From contig CBETVX010000082.1 in assembly GCA_965539935.1 (NCBI GenBank), positions 1 through 8,990 of the forward strand: a stretch of 8,990 nucleotides of DNA, given 5' to 3'. Below, one piece after another: positions 1 through 5,236 of the stretch. Position 1 is the stretch's first letter. Each line of letters begins with the position of its first letter. Origin of the DNA: CBETVX01 sp965539935. GTDB taxonomy: Bacteria; Bacillota; Clostridia; Peptostreptococcales; Caminicellaceae. Position numbers and translations under genes: made by a program. Under the pieces are notes generated by a model. That model did not search any database. It was not told the DNA's origin and was given only the letters and a program-made list of their open reading frames with translations.

Positions 1-26
1 AAATATGAATATAAAAAAAGATTTAT

Positions 27-74
27 AACTGATATAAAAATATAAAAAATAACTTAATTTTTAATTTATCAGTT
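27..74. repeat. Imperfect AT-rich inverted repeat
   Basis: AACTGAT at 27-33 is the exact reverse complement of ATCAGTT at 68-74. The inner sequence can pair partly further (TAAAAAT with ATTTTTA). On the + strand the right arm runs into T and A runs (72-83). It might be the weak terminator of a gene beyond the left edge. The long loop and low-complexity sequence make chance pairing quite possible. Confidence 0.3.
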
Positions 75-179
75 TTTAAAAAATTAATAGTTTACATACT
101 TTAAACTGTTTTTTAGATTTTATTTTAAATTATAGAATCAAATTTCTTTAAGTTATTTAGAAAATATTATATAATAATT

Positions 180-204
180 GGAGGAGATGAATAAACAGTT
201 TTAA
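180..204 (+). other. Five-codon ORF with strong Shine-Dalgarno, possible leader peptide or start-site relic
   Basis: GGAGGAG at 180-186 is a strong ribosome-binding match. It directly abuts an ATG at 187, which opens a five-codon frame (M N K Q F) ending in TAA at 202-204. The spacing of SD to ATG is too tight for efficient initiation, so this may not be translated. The stretch TTATATAAT followed by GGAGG (167-184) resembles the sequence before the recombinase start (321-340). It could be a leader peptide, or the remains of a duplicated gene start. No peptide family can be recognised in five codons. Confidence 0.2.
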
Positions 205-233
205 AGGTATATCTATTAATTTTTTAATCTAAA

Positions 234-271
234 TCAACTATTCTTTAAATGTATATTTAGGGAAAAGTTGA
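234..271 (+). other. 38-nt hairpin in the recombinase upstream region
   Basis: The outer stem TCAACT (234-239) pairs with AGTTGA (266-271). After one A/A mismatch (240 and 265), TTCTTTAAAT (241-250) pairs over ten positions with ATTTAGGGAA (255-264), closing a GTAT loop. Two of the ten inner pairs are G-U if the + strand is transcribed, and would be A-C mismatches on the other strand. The fold therefore favours a + strand RNA. No T-run follows, so it is not a standard terminator. It lies 77 bases before the recombinase start. A leader structure or a protein-binding palindrome are both possible. Confidence 0.45.
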
Positions 272-348
272 ATAATTTGAAAAAATATCTATGTTAAAAT
301 GCCACTTCTTCTACGAATTATTATATAATTACTATGGAGGTAAAATTT

Positions 349-1476
349 ATGTCTAATAATAATTTAATCGTACATAATAAATCATCTAAGCCAGATAATG
401 TTGTAAAAAATGAACATGAAATAATTGAAAGCTGCTTAAATATTGAAAACCAATTACCGGATTTTATGAAGGATTATTTCATTTTTCTTAAAAATAGCGT
501 TTCTATTACTACTAGACTGGCATACTTAAATGATATTCTATTTTTTTGTAAATACTTAGTTTCCCATACAAATCTTACTTCGGCTTCTACACCTAATGAA
601 ATAACTATTGATGAACTTAAGGTATTAAAAGCTCGTGATATTAATCGCTATATTGGTGACTTTTGCACTAGATATATTATTAATAAATACGGTTCTAATG
701 TAGTTATGGAAAATCATAACAGAGCCTTAGCCCGAAAAAAATCATCCCTCACTTCCCTTTTTAAATTCCTCTATAGGGATGAGTTAATTCCTGCAAATAT
801 TACCGATGGTTTCAATCCTATAAAACTGCCTAAACCCCAGCCGGATGCCATTAAAAGACTTGAAGTTGATGAAGTGGCTATAATGCTTGATATTGTTGAA
901 AATGGTACTGGCCTTACAGAAAAGGAAAAACAGTATTGGGAAAAAACTAAATTACGTGATAAAGCTATATTGATTCTATTTACTACCTATGGTCTTAGAT
1001 TAAATGAACTATTTCAATTAAATATTTCTTCTTTCAATTTTAAACGGGGAGAATTCAAAGTTTATAGAAAAAGAGGCAAAGAAGTTAATATGCCCTTAAA
1101 TCAATCTGTAGAAAAGGTTATTAAGGACTATATTGAGCAAGAAAGACCTAATAGTGAAGCTATCCCTATGGAACATAAAGACGCCCTATTCCTCTCTCTA
1201 CAAAGGAAAAGGATGACTAAAAAATCCATCAGAGAGTTAGTAAAAAAATATACTTCTAAAGCTCTGTCAACCACTAAAGAAAACGGTTATAGCCCCCATA
1301 AATTAAGGGCTACTGCTGCATCATCTTTGATTCAATATGGTTTTTCCATATACGATGTCCAAAACCTATTGGACCATGATAATGTGACCACAACCCAATT
1401 GTATGCTGCCCATAAGAAAAATGTTAAAAGGGAAATTGTTAAAAACTTTGAATGGTTGGATGAGTTTGATAAATAA
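349..1476 (+). CDS. Tyrosine recombinase / integrase (Xer-like)
   Basis: This is a site-specific DNA recombinase of the lambda-integrase/Xer family, which cuts and rejoins DNA through a tyrosine-DNA intermediate. Numbered from the ATG at 349 (375 residues), there is an N-terminal SAM-like core-binding domain (about 35-160) and a C-terminal catalytic domain (about 170-370). The catalytic set is complete: R217 (YGLRLNEL), a hairpin Lys near 241-244, H317 and R320 (PHKLRATAA), H343 (LLDHDN) and nucleophile Y352 (QLYAAH). The more upstream ATG at 334 is rejected because it overlaps the GGAGG (336-340) that sits eight bases before 349. At 375 residues it is longer than XerC/XerD (about 300) and nearer to XerS-like proteins, with a polar N-terminal extension. 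It has no excisionase or phage neighbours, so a chromosomal role is as likely as a mobile one. The exact subfamily is uncertain. Confidence 0.9.
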   Translation: MSNNNLIVHNKSSKPDNVVKNEHEIIESCLNIENQLPDFMKDYFIFLKNSVSITTRLAYLNDILFFCKYLVSHTNLTSASTPNEITIDELKVLKARDINRYIGDFCTRYIINKYGSNVVMENHNRALARKKSSLTSLFKFLYRDELIPANITDGFNPIKLPKPQPDAIKRLEVDEVAIMLDIVENGTGLTEKEKQYWEKTKLRDKAILILFTTYGLRLNELFQLNISSFNFKRGEFKVYRKRGKEVNMPLNQSVEKVIKDYIEQERPNSEAIPMEHKDALFLSLQRKRMTKKSIRELVKKYTSKALSTTKENGYSPHKLRATAASSLIQYGFSIYDVQNLLDHDNVTTTQLYAAHKKNVKREIVKNFEWLDEFDK

Positions 1477-1498
1477 AAGCCCTCTATTATGAGGGCTT
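1477..1498 (-). terminator. Rho-independent terminator between convergent recombinase and LysM genes
   Basis: AAGCCCTC (1477-1484) and GAGGGCTT (1491-1498) form an eight-base-pair, GC-containing stem around a TATTAT loop. On the minus strand it is followed by a T-rich tail (TTTTATTTAT), fitting termination of the LysM gene, whose stop codon overlaps the stem. On the + strand the tail (ATTCTAATGG) is poor, so the recombinase transcript may be only weakly terminated here. Confidence 0.75.
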
Positions 1499-1793
1499 AT
1501 TCTAATGGTACTTTTATTATTTGTCCTGGTCTTATTTCACAATTATGTAAATCATTTATTTTTTCTATTTCATATATTCGTTTCCTTATATCAATGCTTA
1601 CTGGAGTATGCTCTCTAGCTATCCCCCAAATTGTATCCCCTTCTTCAACACATACTTTCAAATATTTTTCACCCTCGTACCCTTCCACTTTATTAATGAA
1701 TCCATATATTGTTAATAGTATAAAAAAGAAAATAGTAAAAATAATCGTCATACTTAACATAAATCTTTTATGGTTTACTATCCTTAGTCTCAT
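1497..1793 (-). CDS. yneA: LysM-domain membrane protein, YneA-like SOS cell-division suppressor
   Basis: This 98-residue protein has one N-terminal membrane segment (about 11-32) after a basic start (RLRIVNHKR), then a short linker and a LysM domain (about 44-97) with GDTIWGIA and the RPGQIIKVP ending. That predicts a single-pass protein with its LysM on the outer face, binding peptidoglycan. Size, architecture, divergent placement next to lexA and LexA-box-like sites at its promoter all match YneA of Bacillus subtilis, an SOS-induced protein that delays septation. The ATG at 1793 is backed by GGGAGG at 1802-1807 with an eight-base spacer. Two cysteines (C48, C84) lie in the predicted external part. 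The YneA role is inferred from context and architecture; a general LysM cell-wall protein is the alternative. Confidence 0.75.
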   Translation of the reverse strand: MRLRIVNHKRFMLSMTIIFTIFFFILLTIYGFINKVEGYEGEKYLKVCVEEGDTIWGIAREHTPVSIDIRKRIYEIEKINDLHNCEIRPGQIIKVPLE

Positions 1794-1806
1794 TATTTAA
1801 GCCTCC

Positions 1807-1820
1807 CAAACATAAGTTCG
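1807..1820 (-). promoter_or_regulatory. LexA box A (SOS operator), LysM-gene leader
   Basis: On the minus strand this reads CGAACTTATGTTTG, matching the Bacillus-type LexA operator CGAAC-N4-GTTYG/C at most positions. It lies just downstream of the predicted start point of the LysM gene and touches its Shine-Dalgarno (1802-1807). Binding here would block early elongation or assist the upstream site. Confidence 0.65.
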
Positions 1821-1831
1821 TATATATTTTT

Positions 1832-1860
1832 ATTATAACCGAACACAAGTTCTTTGTAAA
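1832..1860 (-). promoter_or_regulatory. Promoter of the LysM/yneA-like gene
   Basis: On the minus strand, a -35 hexamer TTTACA (1860-1855) is separated by exactly 17 bases from a perfect TATAAT (1837-1832). That is a strong sigma-A type promoter, with transcription predicted to begin near 1825. LexA box B occupies most of the spacer, so repressor binding would directly exclude RNA polymerase. Confidence 0.8.
1840..1853. promoter_or_regulatory. LexA box B (SOS operator), inside the LysM-gene promoter spacer
   Basis: CGAACACAAGTTCT has the core palindrome GAAC-N4-GTTC intact and is the best of the three candidate sites. It lies between the -35 and -10 of the divergent LysM-gene promoter, a classic repression position. 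It is also upstream of the lexA promoter, so it could contribute to control of both genes. Confidence 0.8.
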
Positions 1861-1869
1861 GGGTTTTAT

Positions 1870-1883
1870 CGAACTAATGTTTG
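1870..1883 (+). promoter_or_regulatory. LexA box C (SOS operator), overlapping the lexA -35
   Basis: CGAACTAATGTTTG is the same type of site as box A, which reads CGAACTTATGTTTG on the other strand. Its last three bases overlap the lexA -35 hexamer (1881-1886). This is the expected arrangement for LexA autorepression. Confidence 0.75.
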
Positions 1884-1909
1884 AACAATGACTATTCATA
1901 TGTTATAAT
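1881..1909 (+). promoter_or_regulatory. lexA promoter
   Basis: A -35-like TTGAAC (1881-1886) lies 17 bases before a perfect TATAAT (1904-1909), with an extended -10 TG at 1901-1902. The start point is predicted near 1916, giving a leader of about 24 bases. The leader carries GAGGTG (1929-1934), five bases before the ATG. Overlap with LexA box C implies autoregulation. Confidence 0.8.
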
Positions 1910-1939
1910 GTAGTAAATAGCAATATGTGAGGTGCTAAA

Positions 1940-2554
1940 ATGAGTTCAGATTTAACAAGACAACAAAGCAAAATATTGGAATTTATAAGAAGTGAAGTAC
2001 ATACGAAAGGCTATCCCCCTTCTGTTAGAGAAATCTGTGAAGCCGTTGGTTTAAAATCTACTTCAACAGTTCACGGTCATTTAATTAAATTAGAAAAAAA
2101 AGGTTATATAAGAAGGGACTCAACTAAACCAAGAGCTATAGAATTATTGGATTCTTCAAGTGAAATTATTCAAAAACGTGAAGTAACACACATACCAATA
2201 ATCGGTAAAGTTACTGCTGGAGAGCCAATATTAGCAGTGGAAAATATTGAAGAAACTTATCCAGTGCCTACCGAATTTATTGACTCAGGTGATTTTTTTA
2301 TTCTAAAAATTAATGGAGACAGTATGATTAATGCTGGAATCCTTGATAATGATTTTGTGCTTGTAAAGCAGCAACCTACAGCTAATAATGGTGATATAGT
2401 TGTTGCTTTAATTGATGATGCTGCCACCGTTAAAAGATTTTATAAAGAATCTAATTATATTAGGCTACAGCCAGAAAATGACTTTATGAGTCCAATCATT
2501 GTTAAAAATGTTAGTATTATTGGTATTGTTAAGGGTGTATTTAGAAAACTATAG
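1940..2554 (+). CDS. lexA: LexA, SOS-response transcriptional repressor
   Basis: LexA represses DNA-damage genes and is inactivated when RecA filaments stimulate its self-cleavage. The 204-residue length is normal. The N-terminal winged helix (about 5-68) has the recognition-region sequence PPSVREICEAVGL and STSTVHGHL, very close to the Bacillus-type LexA, which explains the CGAAC-type operators next to it. The C-terminal S24-type domain shows the Ala93-Gly94 cleavage site (KVTAGEP), catalytic Ser128 (NGDSM) and Lys165 (ATVKRF). The gene has its own promoter with an overlapping operator and is divergent from the LysM/YneA-like gene, as lexA and yneA are in Bacillus. The start is fixed by GAGGTG five bases upstream. 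The complete active site argues for a functional repressor. Confidence 0.97.
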   Translation: MSSDLTRQQSKILEFIRSEVHTKGYPPSVREICEAVGLKSTSTVHGHLIKLEKKGYIRRDSTKPRAIELLDSSSEIIQKREVTHIPIIGKVTAGEPILAVENIEETYPVPTEFIDSGDFFILKINGDSMINAGILDNDFVLVKQQPTANNGDIVVALIDDAATVKRFYKESNYIRLQPENDFMSPIIVKNVSIIGIVKGVFRKL

Positions 2555-2562
2555 ATTAAACA

Positions 2563-2597
2563 AAACACCGAAACTAAAAATTTAGTTCGGTGTTTTT
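2563..2597. terminator. Bidirectional rho-independent terminator between lexA and the MGL-family gene
   Basis: AAACACCGAAACTAAA pairs with TTTAGTTCGGTGTTT, with one bulged A. On the + strand it ends in a T-rich tail (GTTTTTATATTTT), suiting lexA. On the minus strand it ends in TTTTGTTT, suiting the convergent gene that ends at 2613. One hairpin therefore serves both genes. Confidence 0.88.
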
Positions 2598-2612
2598 ATA
2601 TTTTAATTATAT

Positions 2613-3908
2613 TTATATATCTAATAGGCCTTTTTCATGCATTCTTTGTAATCCCATTAATACACCAAATTTTGAGTGATTATAGGTTAATCCCCCTTGG
2701 AAATAAGCAATATAAGGCTCCCTTATTGGTGCATCTGCACTTAGTTCTATAGATGACCCTTGTACAAATGCTCCAGCTGCCATTATAACTTTGCTATCAT
2801 ATCCTGGCATATCCCAAGGTTCTGGTTTAACGAAAGAATCTACTGGAGCTGCAGCTTGTATCCCTTCACAGAAGGCCACTACCCTTTCCTCATTTCCTAG
2901 TTTTATTGATTGTATTATGTCACTTCTATTATCATTAAATCTAGGACAAACCTCAAATCCGAGGTTCTCAAAAATTCTTGCACAGAAAATTGCTCCCTTA
3001 AGAGCTTCAGATACTACATTTGGAGCTAAAAAAAGACCCTGGAGGATACTTCTTGTCATACCAAAGGTGAGTCCACATTCTTTTCCTATGCCTGGAGATG
3101 TTAATCTGTATGACACTAATTTAATCAAATCTTCCCTACCTACTACATAACCACCTGTTAAGGCCAGCCCACCACCAGGATTTTTTATCAGAGACCCTGC
3201 CATAATATCTGCCCCAACATCCGTTGGTTCTTCATATTCTAAAAATTCTCCATAGCAATTATCAACCATACATATAATATCTTCATTTACTTCTTTTACT
3301 TTTTTGATTAATCTTTCAATATCTTTAACTTTTAGAGCTTTTCTCCAACTATATCCCGAAGATCTTTGAACATACACCATTTTAGTTTTATCTGTAATAT
3401 TTTCAATTACTTCATCAATATTTATTTCTCCATTTTCTTTAAATTCTACTTGTTTATACTTAACTCCCATATTTATTAAAGACATATTGTTCTTATTATT
3501 AACATCTATTCCTATCACTTCTCTTAATGTATCATAGGGACTAGAAGTAGCTGAAATAACTTCATCTCCATTCATTAATAATCCTGTAAGACATAAAGTT
3601 AAAGCATGGGTACCAGATACTATAATCGGCCTTACTATAGCATCTTCAGTATTAAAAACTGTGCTATATATTTTTTCTAAAGTTTCTCTTCCTATATCGT
3701 TATAACCATATCCTGTATTCCAATTAAAGTGAATATCGCTAAGTCTATTTTCCTGCATTGCCTTTAATACTTTAAATTGGTTATATGCCTTTATATCATC
3801 TATTTTAACAAACTCACCCTCAACCTCTTTTTCAACTTCACCTGCTAACTGTAATATTTTGTTGTTTATATTAAATTCTTTTATAAGCATTTCATTAGTA
3901 CTCGACAT
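2613..3908 (-). CDS. Methionine gamma-lyase-family PLP enzyme (YnbB / 'aluminum resistance protein' family)
   Basis: This is a fold-type I pyridoxal-phosphate enzyme of the family annotated as methionine gamma-lyase family or aluminum resistance protein, related to Bacillus YnbB. At 431 residues it is full length. Visible features are a cofactor-phosphate loop region (SGTHAL, 99-104), the aspartate expected to contact the PLP ring nitrogen (D216 in MVDNCYGEF), the likely Schiff-base lysine K242 in GSLIKNPGGG, and a C-terminal YNHSKFGVL block. The reaction and substrate cannot be read from the sequence; sulfur amino-acid cleavage is suggested only by the family name. The ATG at 3908 has GAGGGTGAG upstream. 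The gene is separated from hfq by a hairpin with a T-rich tail and has no clear promoter of its own, so its expression may depend on read-through. In many Firmicutes this family lies near hfq and miaA. Confidence 0.88.
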   Translation of the reverse strand: MSSTNEMLIKEFNINNKILQLAGEVEKEVEGEFVKIDDIKAYNQFKVLKAMQENRLSDIHFNWNTGYGYNDIGRETLEKIYSTVFNTEDAIVRPIIVSGTHALTLCLTGLLMNGDEVISATSSPYDTLREVIGIDVNNKNNMSLINMGVKYKQVEFKENGEINIDEVIENITDKTKMVYVQRSSGYSWRKALKVKDIERLIKKVKEVNEDIICMVDNCYGEFLEYEEPTDVGADIMAGSLIKNPGGGLALTGGYVVGREDLIKLVSYRLTSPGIGKECGLTFGMTRSILQGLFLAPNVVSEALKGAIFCARIFENLGFEVCPRFNDNRSDIIQSIKLGNEERVVAFCEGIQAAAPVDSFVKPEPWDMPGYDSKVIMAAGAFVQGSSIELSADAPIREPYIAYFQGGLTYNHSKFGVLMGLQRMHEKGLLDI

Positions 3909-3950
3909 TATAACTCACCCTCACTATCTAAAAATAAAAAACACAGTAAA

Positions 3951-3972
3951 AATACGGCTTTTAAGCCGTATT
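3951..3972 (-). terminator. Rho-independent terminator after hfq
   Basis: AATACGGCTT and AAGCCGTATT are perfect complements (10 bp, or 8 bp with a six-base loop). On the minus strand, T residues follow directly (TTTTTACTGTG), with further T-runs 6-20 bases on. It lies just past the hfq stop and ends the mutS-mutL-miaA-hfq unit. Imperfection of the tail leaves room for read-through into the MGL-family gene. Confidence 0.82.
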
Positions 3973-3979
3973 CTAGTTA

Positions 3980-4231
3980 TTATACATTCTTTTCTCTTTC
4001 ATTATTCTTATTATTTAAAAAATTAACAGTTTTAGAAGGCTGAATAGTTGAAATAGCATGTTTGTATATCATTTGTTGCTTGCCTTCACTTTCTATTACG
4101 ATAGTATAACTATCAAATCCCTTAACTAATCCTTTAATTTGAAAACCATTAACTAAATATATTGTAATAACTGTATGATCTTTTCTTACCTGATTAAGAA
4201 AAATATCTTGTAAATTTAAAGCTGATTTCAT
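3980..4231 (-). CDS. hfq: Hfq, Sm-like RNA-binding protein
   Basis: Hfq forms a hexameric ring that binds small RNAs and mRNAs. This 83-residue protein aligns with the standard numbering without gaps: Q8 in LNLQDIF, the Sm1 region with NGFQIKG and GFD (D40), then the Sm2 signature YKHAIS at 56-61, with K57 and H58 of the proximal RNA site. The usual Phe42 is Tyr42 (FDSYTI), a conservative aromatic change. On the lateral rim R16-K17 is short of the triple-arginine patch of enterobacterial Hfq, as is common in Gram-positives. The tail is short and rich in Asn, Lys and Glu. The start at 4231 is preceded by GGAGGG (4241-4246). It is the last gene of the unit, 46 bases after miaA, and is closed by a terminator. 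Confidence 0.97.
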   Translation of the reverse strand: MKSALNLQDIFLNQVRKDHTVITIYLVNGFQIKGLVKGFDSYTIVIESEGKQQMIYKHAISTIQPSKTVNFLNNKNNEREKNV

Positions 4232-4277
4232 TTTTATTTACCCTCCTATATTTATATATGGATCTATAGATTATATT

Positions 4278-5219
4278 CTATACTAACTTTATTTTCCCTT
4301 CAATAAAGTTAATAATATCATTTACTAAAAAATCTCTATTAGTATCTTTATCTATATTGAACCATTTTATTTTCTCATAGCGTCTAAACCATGTCAATTG
4401 TCTTTTAGCATATCTCCTTGTATTTCTCTTGATTATCTCCTTCGTTTCACCAAGGGTATATTTACCATTAAGGTATTGGATTACCTCTTTATATCCTATC
4501 CCCTTCATAGATATATTTTCTTCAGTAAGTCCCATTTTTACTAAATTCTTGACTTCATCTAGCAGTCCCCGTTGGAACATAATATCAACTCTCATGTTTA
4601 TTCTTTCATATAATTCCTTCCTATCTCTGTTTAATCCTATTAATACATAATCATATTTATTCGATTCCTTTAAATCTTTACTAAAATCTTTAGTCGTTTT
4701 ACCACTGGAATAATAGATTTCCAATGCCCTTATTATCCTTTTAGTATTATTGGGATGAATTCTCTCGGCAGCTCCTTTATCAACCTCTTGAAGTTTTTTA
4801 TATAGATAAATATTATCGTGGTTTTTTAATTCTTCCACTAATTTATTTCTTAGTTCATTATTAGAACTAGTTTTGGAAAAATCCATATCATATATCAATG
4901 AATTTACATATAGTCCTGTACCTCCTGCAACGATTGGATTTTTATTTTTATCTAATATGTTATCTATATATTTTATAGCCATATTTTGAAATCGGGAAAC
5001 AGAAAACTCTTCCCTAGGATCTATTTCATCTACTAAGTAATGGGGAACCCCATCCATTTCCTCTTCCGTTGGCTTAGCACTACCAATATTTAAATACTTA
5101 TAGATCTGCATAGAATCTGCCGAAACAATTTCTCCATTAATTTTCTTAGCAACTTCTATAGATATATCTGTTTTTCCTACTGCAGTAGGTCCAACAATTA
5201 TTATTAAAGGTTTTTTCAA
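4278..5219 (-). CDS. miaA: MiaA, tRNA dimethylallyltransferase
   Basis: MiaA transfers a dimethylallyl group from DMAPP to N6 of A37 in tRNAs reading UNN codons, the first step to ms2i6A. The 313 residues match the family. Motifs in order are the P-loop GPTAVGKT (10-17, with T17), DSMQIY (35-40, D35 the likely catalytic Asp), IGSAKPT, GVPHYLVDEIDP, GGTGLYV (99-105), RIIRALEIYY, GIGYKEVIQYL and the RRYAKRQLTWFRR block near the C-terminus. The start codon is TTG (5219-5217), with AGGGTGAT four bases upstream (5224-5231); no in-frame ATG is nearby, and residue 1 sits where family members begin. It lies 17 bases after mutL and 46 before hfq, so it is almost certainly cotranscribed with both. Confidence 0.97.
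   Translation of the reverse strand: MKKPLIIIVGPTAVGKTDISIEVAKKINGEIVSADSMQIYKYLNIGSAKPTEEEMDGVPHYLVDEIDPREEFSVSRFQNMAIKYIDNILDKNKNPIVAGGTGLYVNSLIYDMDFSKTSSNNELRNKLVEELKNHDNIYLYKKLQEVDKGAAERIHPNNTKRIIRALEIYYSSGKTTKDFSKDLKESNKYDYVLIGLNRDRKELYERINMRVDIMFQRGLLDEVKNLVKMGLTEENISMKGIGYKEVIQYLNGKYTLGETKEIIKRNTRRYAKRQLTWFRRYEKIKWFNIDKDTNRDFLVNDIINFIEGKIKLV
4285..4310 (-). other. Stem-loop at the 3' end of miaA
   Basis: AACTTTATT (4285-4293) and AATAAAGTT (4302-4310) are perfect nine-base-pair arms around an eight-base loop, ending a few bases before the miaA stop. No T-run follows on the minus strand, so it is not a terminator. A TATAAT-like hexamer and the 10-base palindrome ATCTATAGAT (4262-4271) lie between it and hfq. 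It may affect mRNA processing or stability at the miaA-hfq junction, or be a chance product of AT-rich sequence. Confidence 0.3.
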
Positions 5220-5223
5220 TTAT

Positions 5224-5231
5224 ATCACCCT
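5224..5231 (-). promoter_or_regulatory. Ribosome-binding site of miaA (TTG start)
   Basis: AGGGTGAT matches the 3' end of 16S rRNA through the GGTGAT part and lies four bases before the TTG at 5219. It supports initiation at a non-ATG codon. The sequence and spacing are identical to those at mutL. Confidence 0.75.
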
Positions 5232-5236
5232 AGGCC

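Larger units (their letters stand above)
1..333. other. AT-rich gene-free region upstream of the recombinase
   Basis: No ORF here has both a credible length and coding character; stops are dense in all frames. It is very A+T rich. It holds an imperfect inverted repeat (AACTGAT at 27-33, ATCAGTT at 68-74), a longer-range inverted repeat (99-110 with 194-206), a five-codon ORF behind a strong Shine-Dalgarno (180-204), and a 38-nt hairpin (234-271). I see no promoter with both hexamers well matched. The region could be the tail of an upstream transcript plus the recombinase leader, or decayed sequence. Its function is unknown. Confidence 0.7.

Noticed and set aside
324..329. TATAAT just before the recombinase as a -10 element
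   Set aside because: The start point would fall within the ribosome site, and no -35 is present at the right distance. It is more likely an AT-rich stretch next to the Shine-Dalgarno.
334..348. ATG at 334 as the recombinase start
   Set aside because: It overlaps the Shine-Dalgarno GGAGG used for the ATG at 349 and has no ribosome site of its own.
1489..1800. 103-codon + strand frame opposite the LysM gene
   Set aside because: The minus-strand frame has a LysM domain, a good ribosome site and a strong promoter. The + frame begins inside the terminator stem and has none of these.
2791..3150. 119-codon open frame on the + strand inside the MGL-family gene
   Set aside because: It is antisense to a clear PLP-enzyme coding region, has no ribosome site or family features, and is best explained as a shadow.
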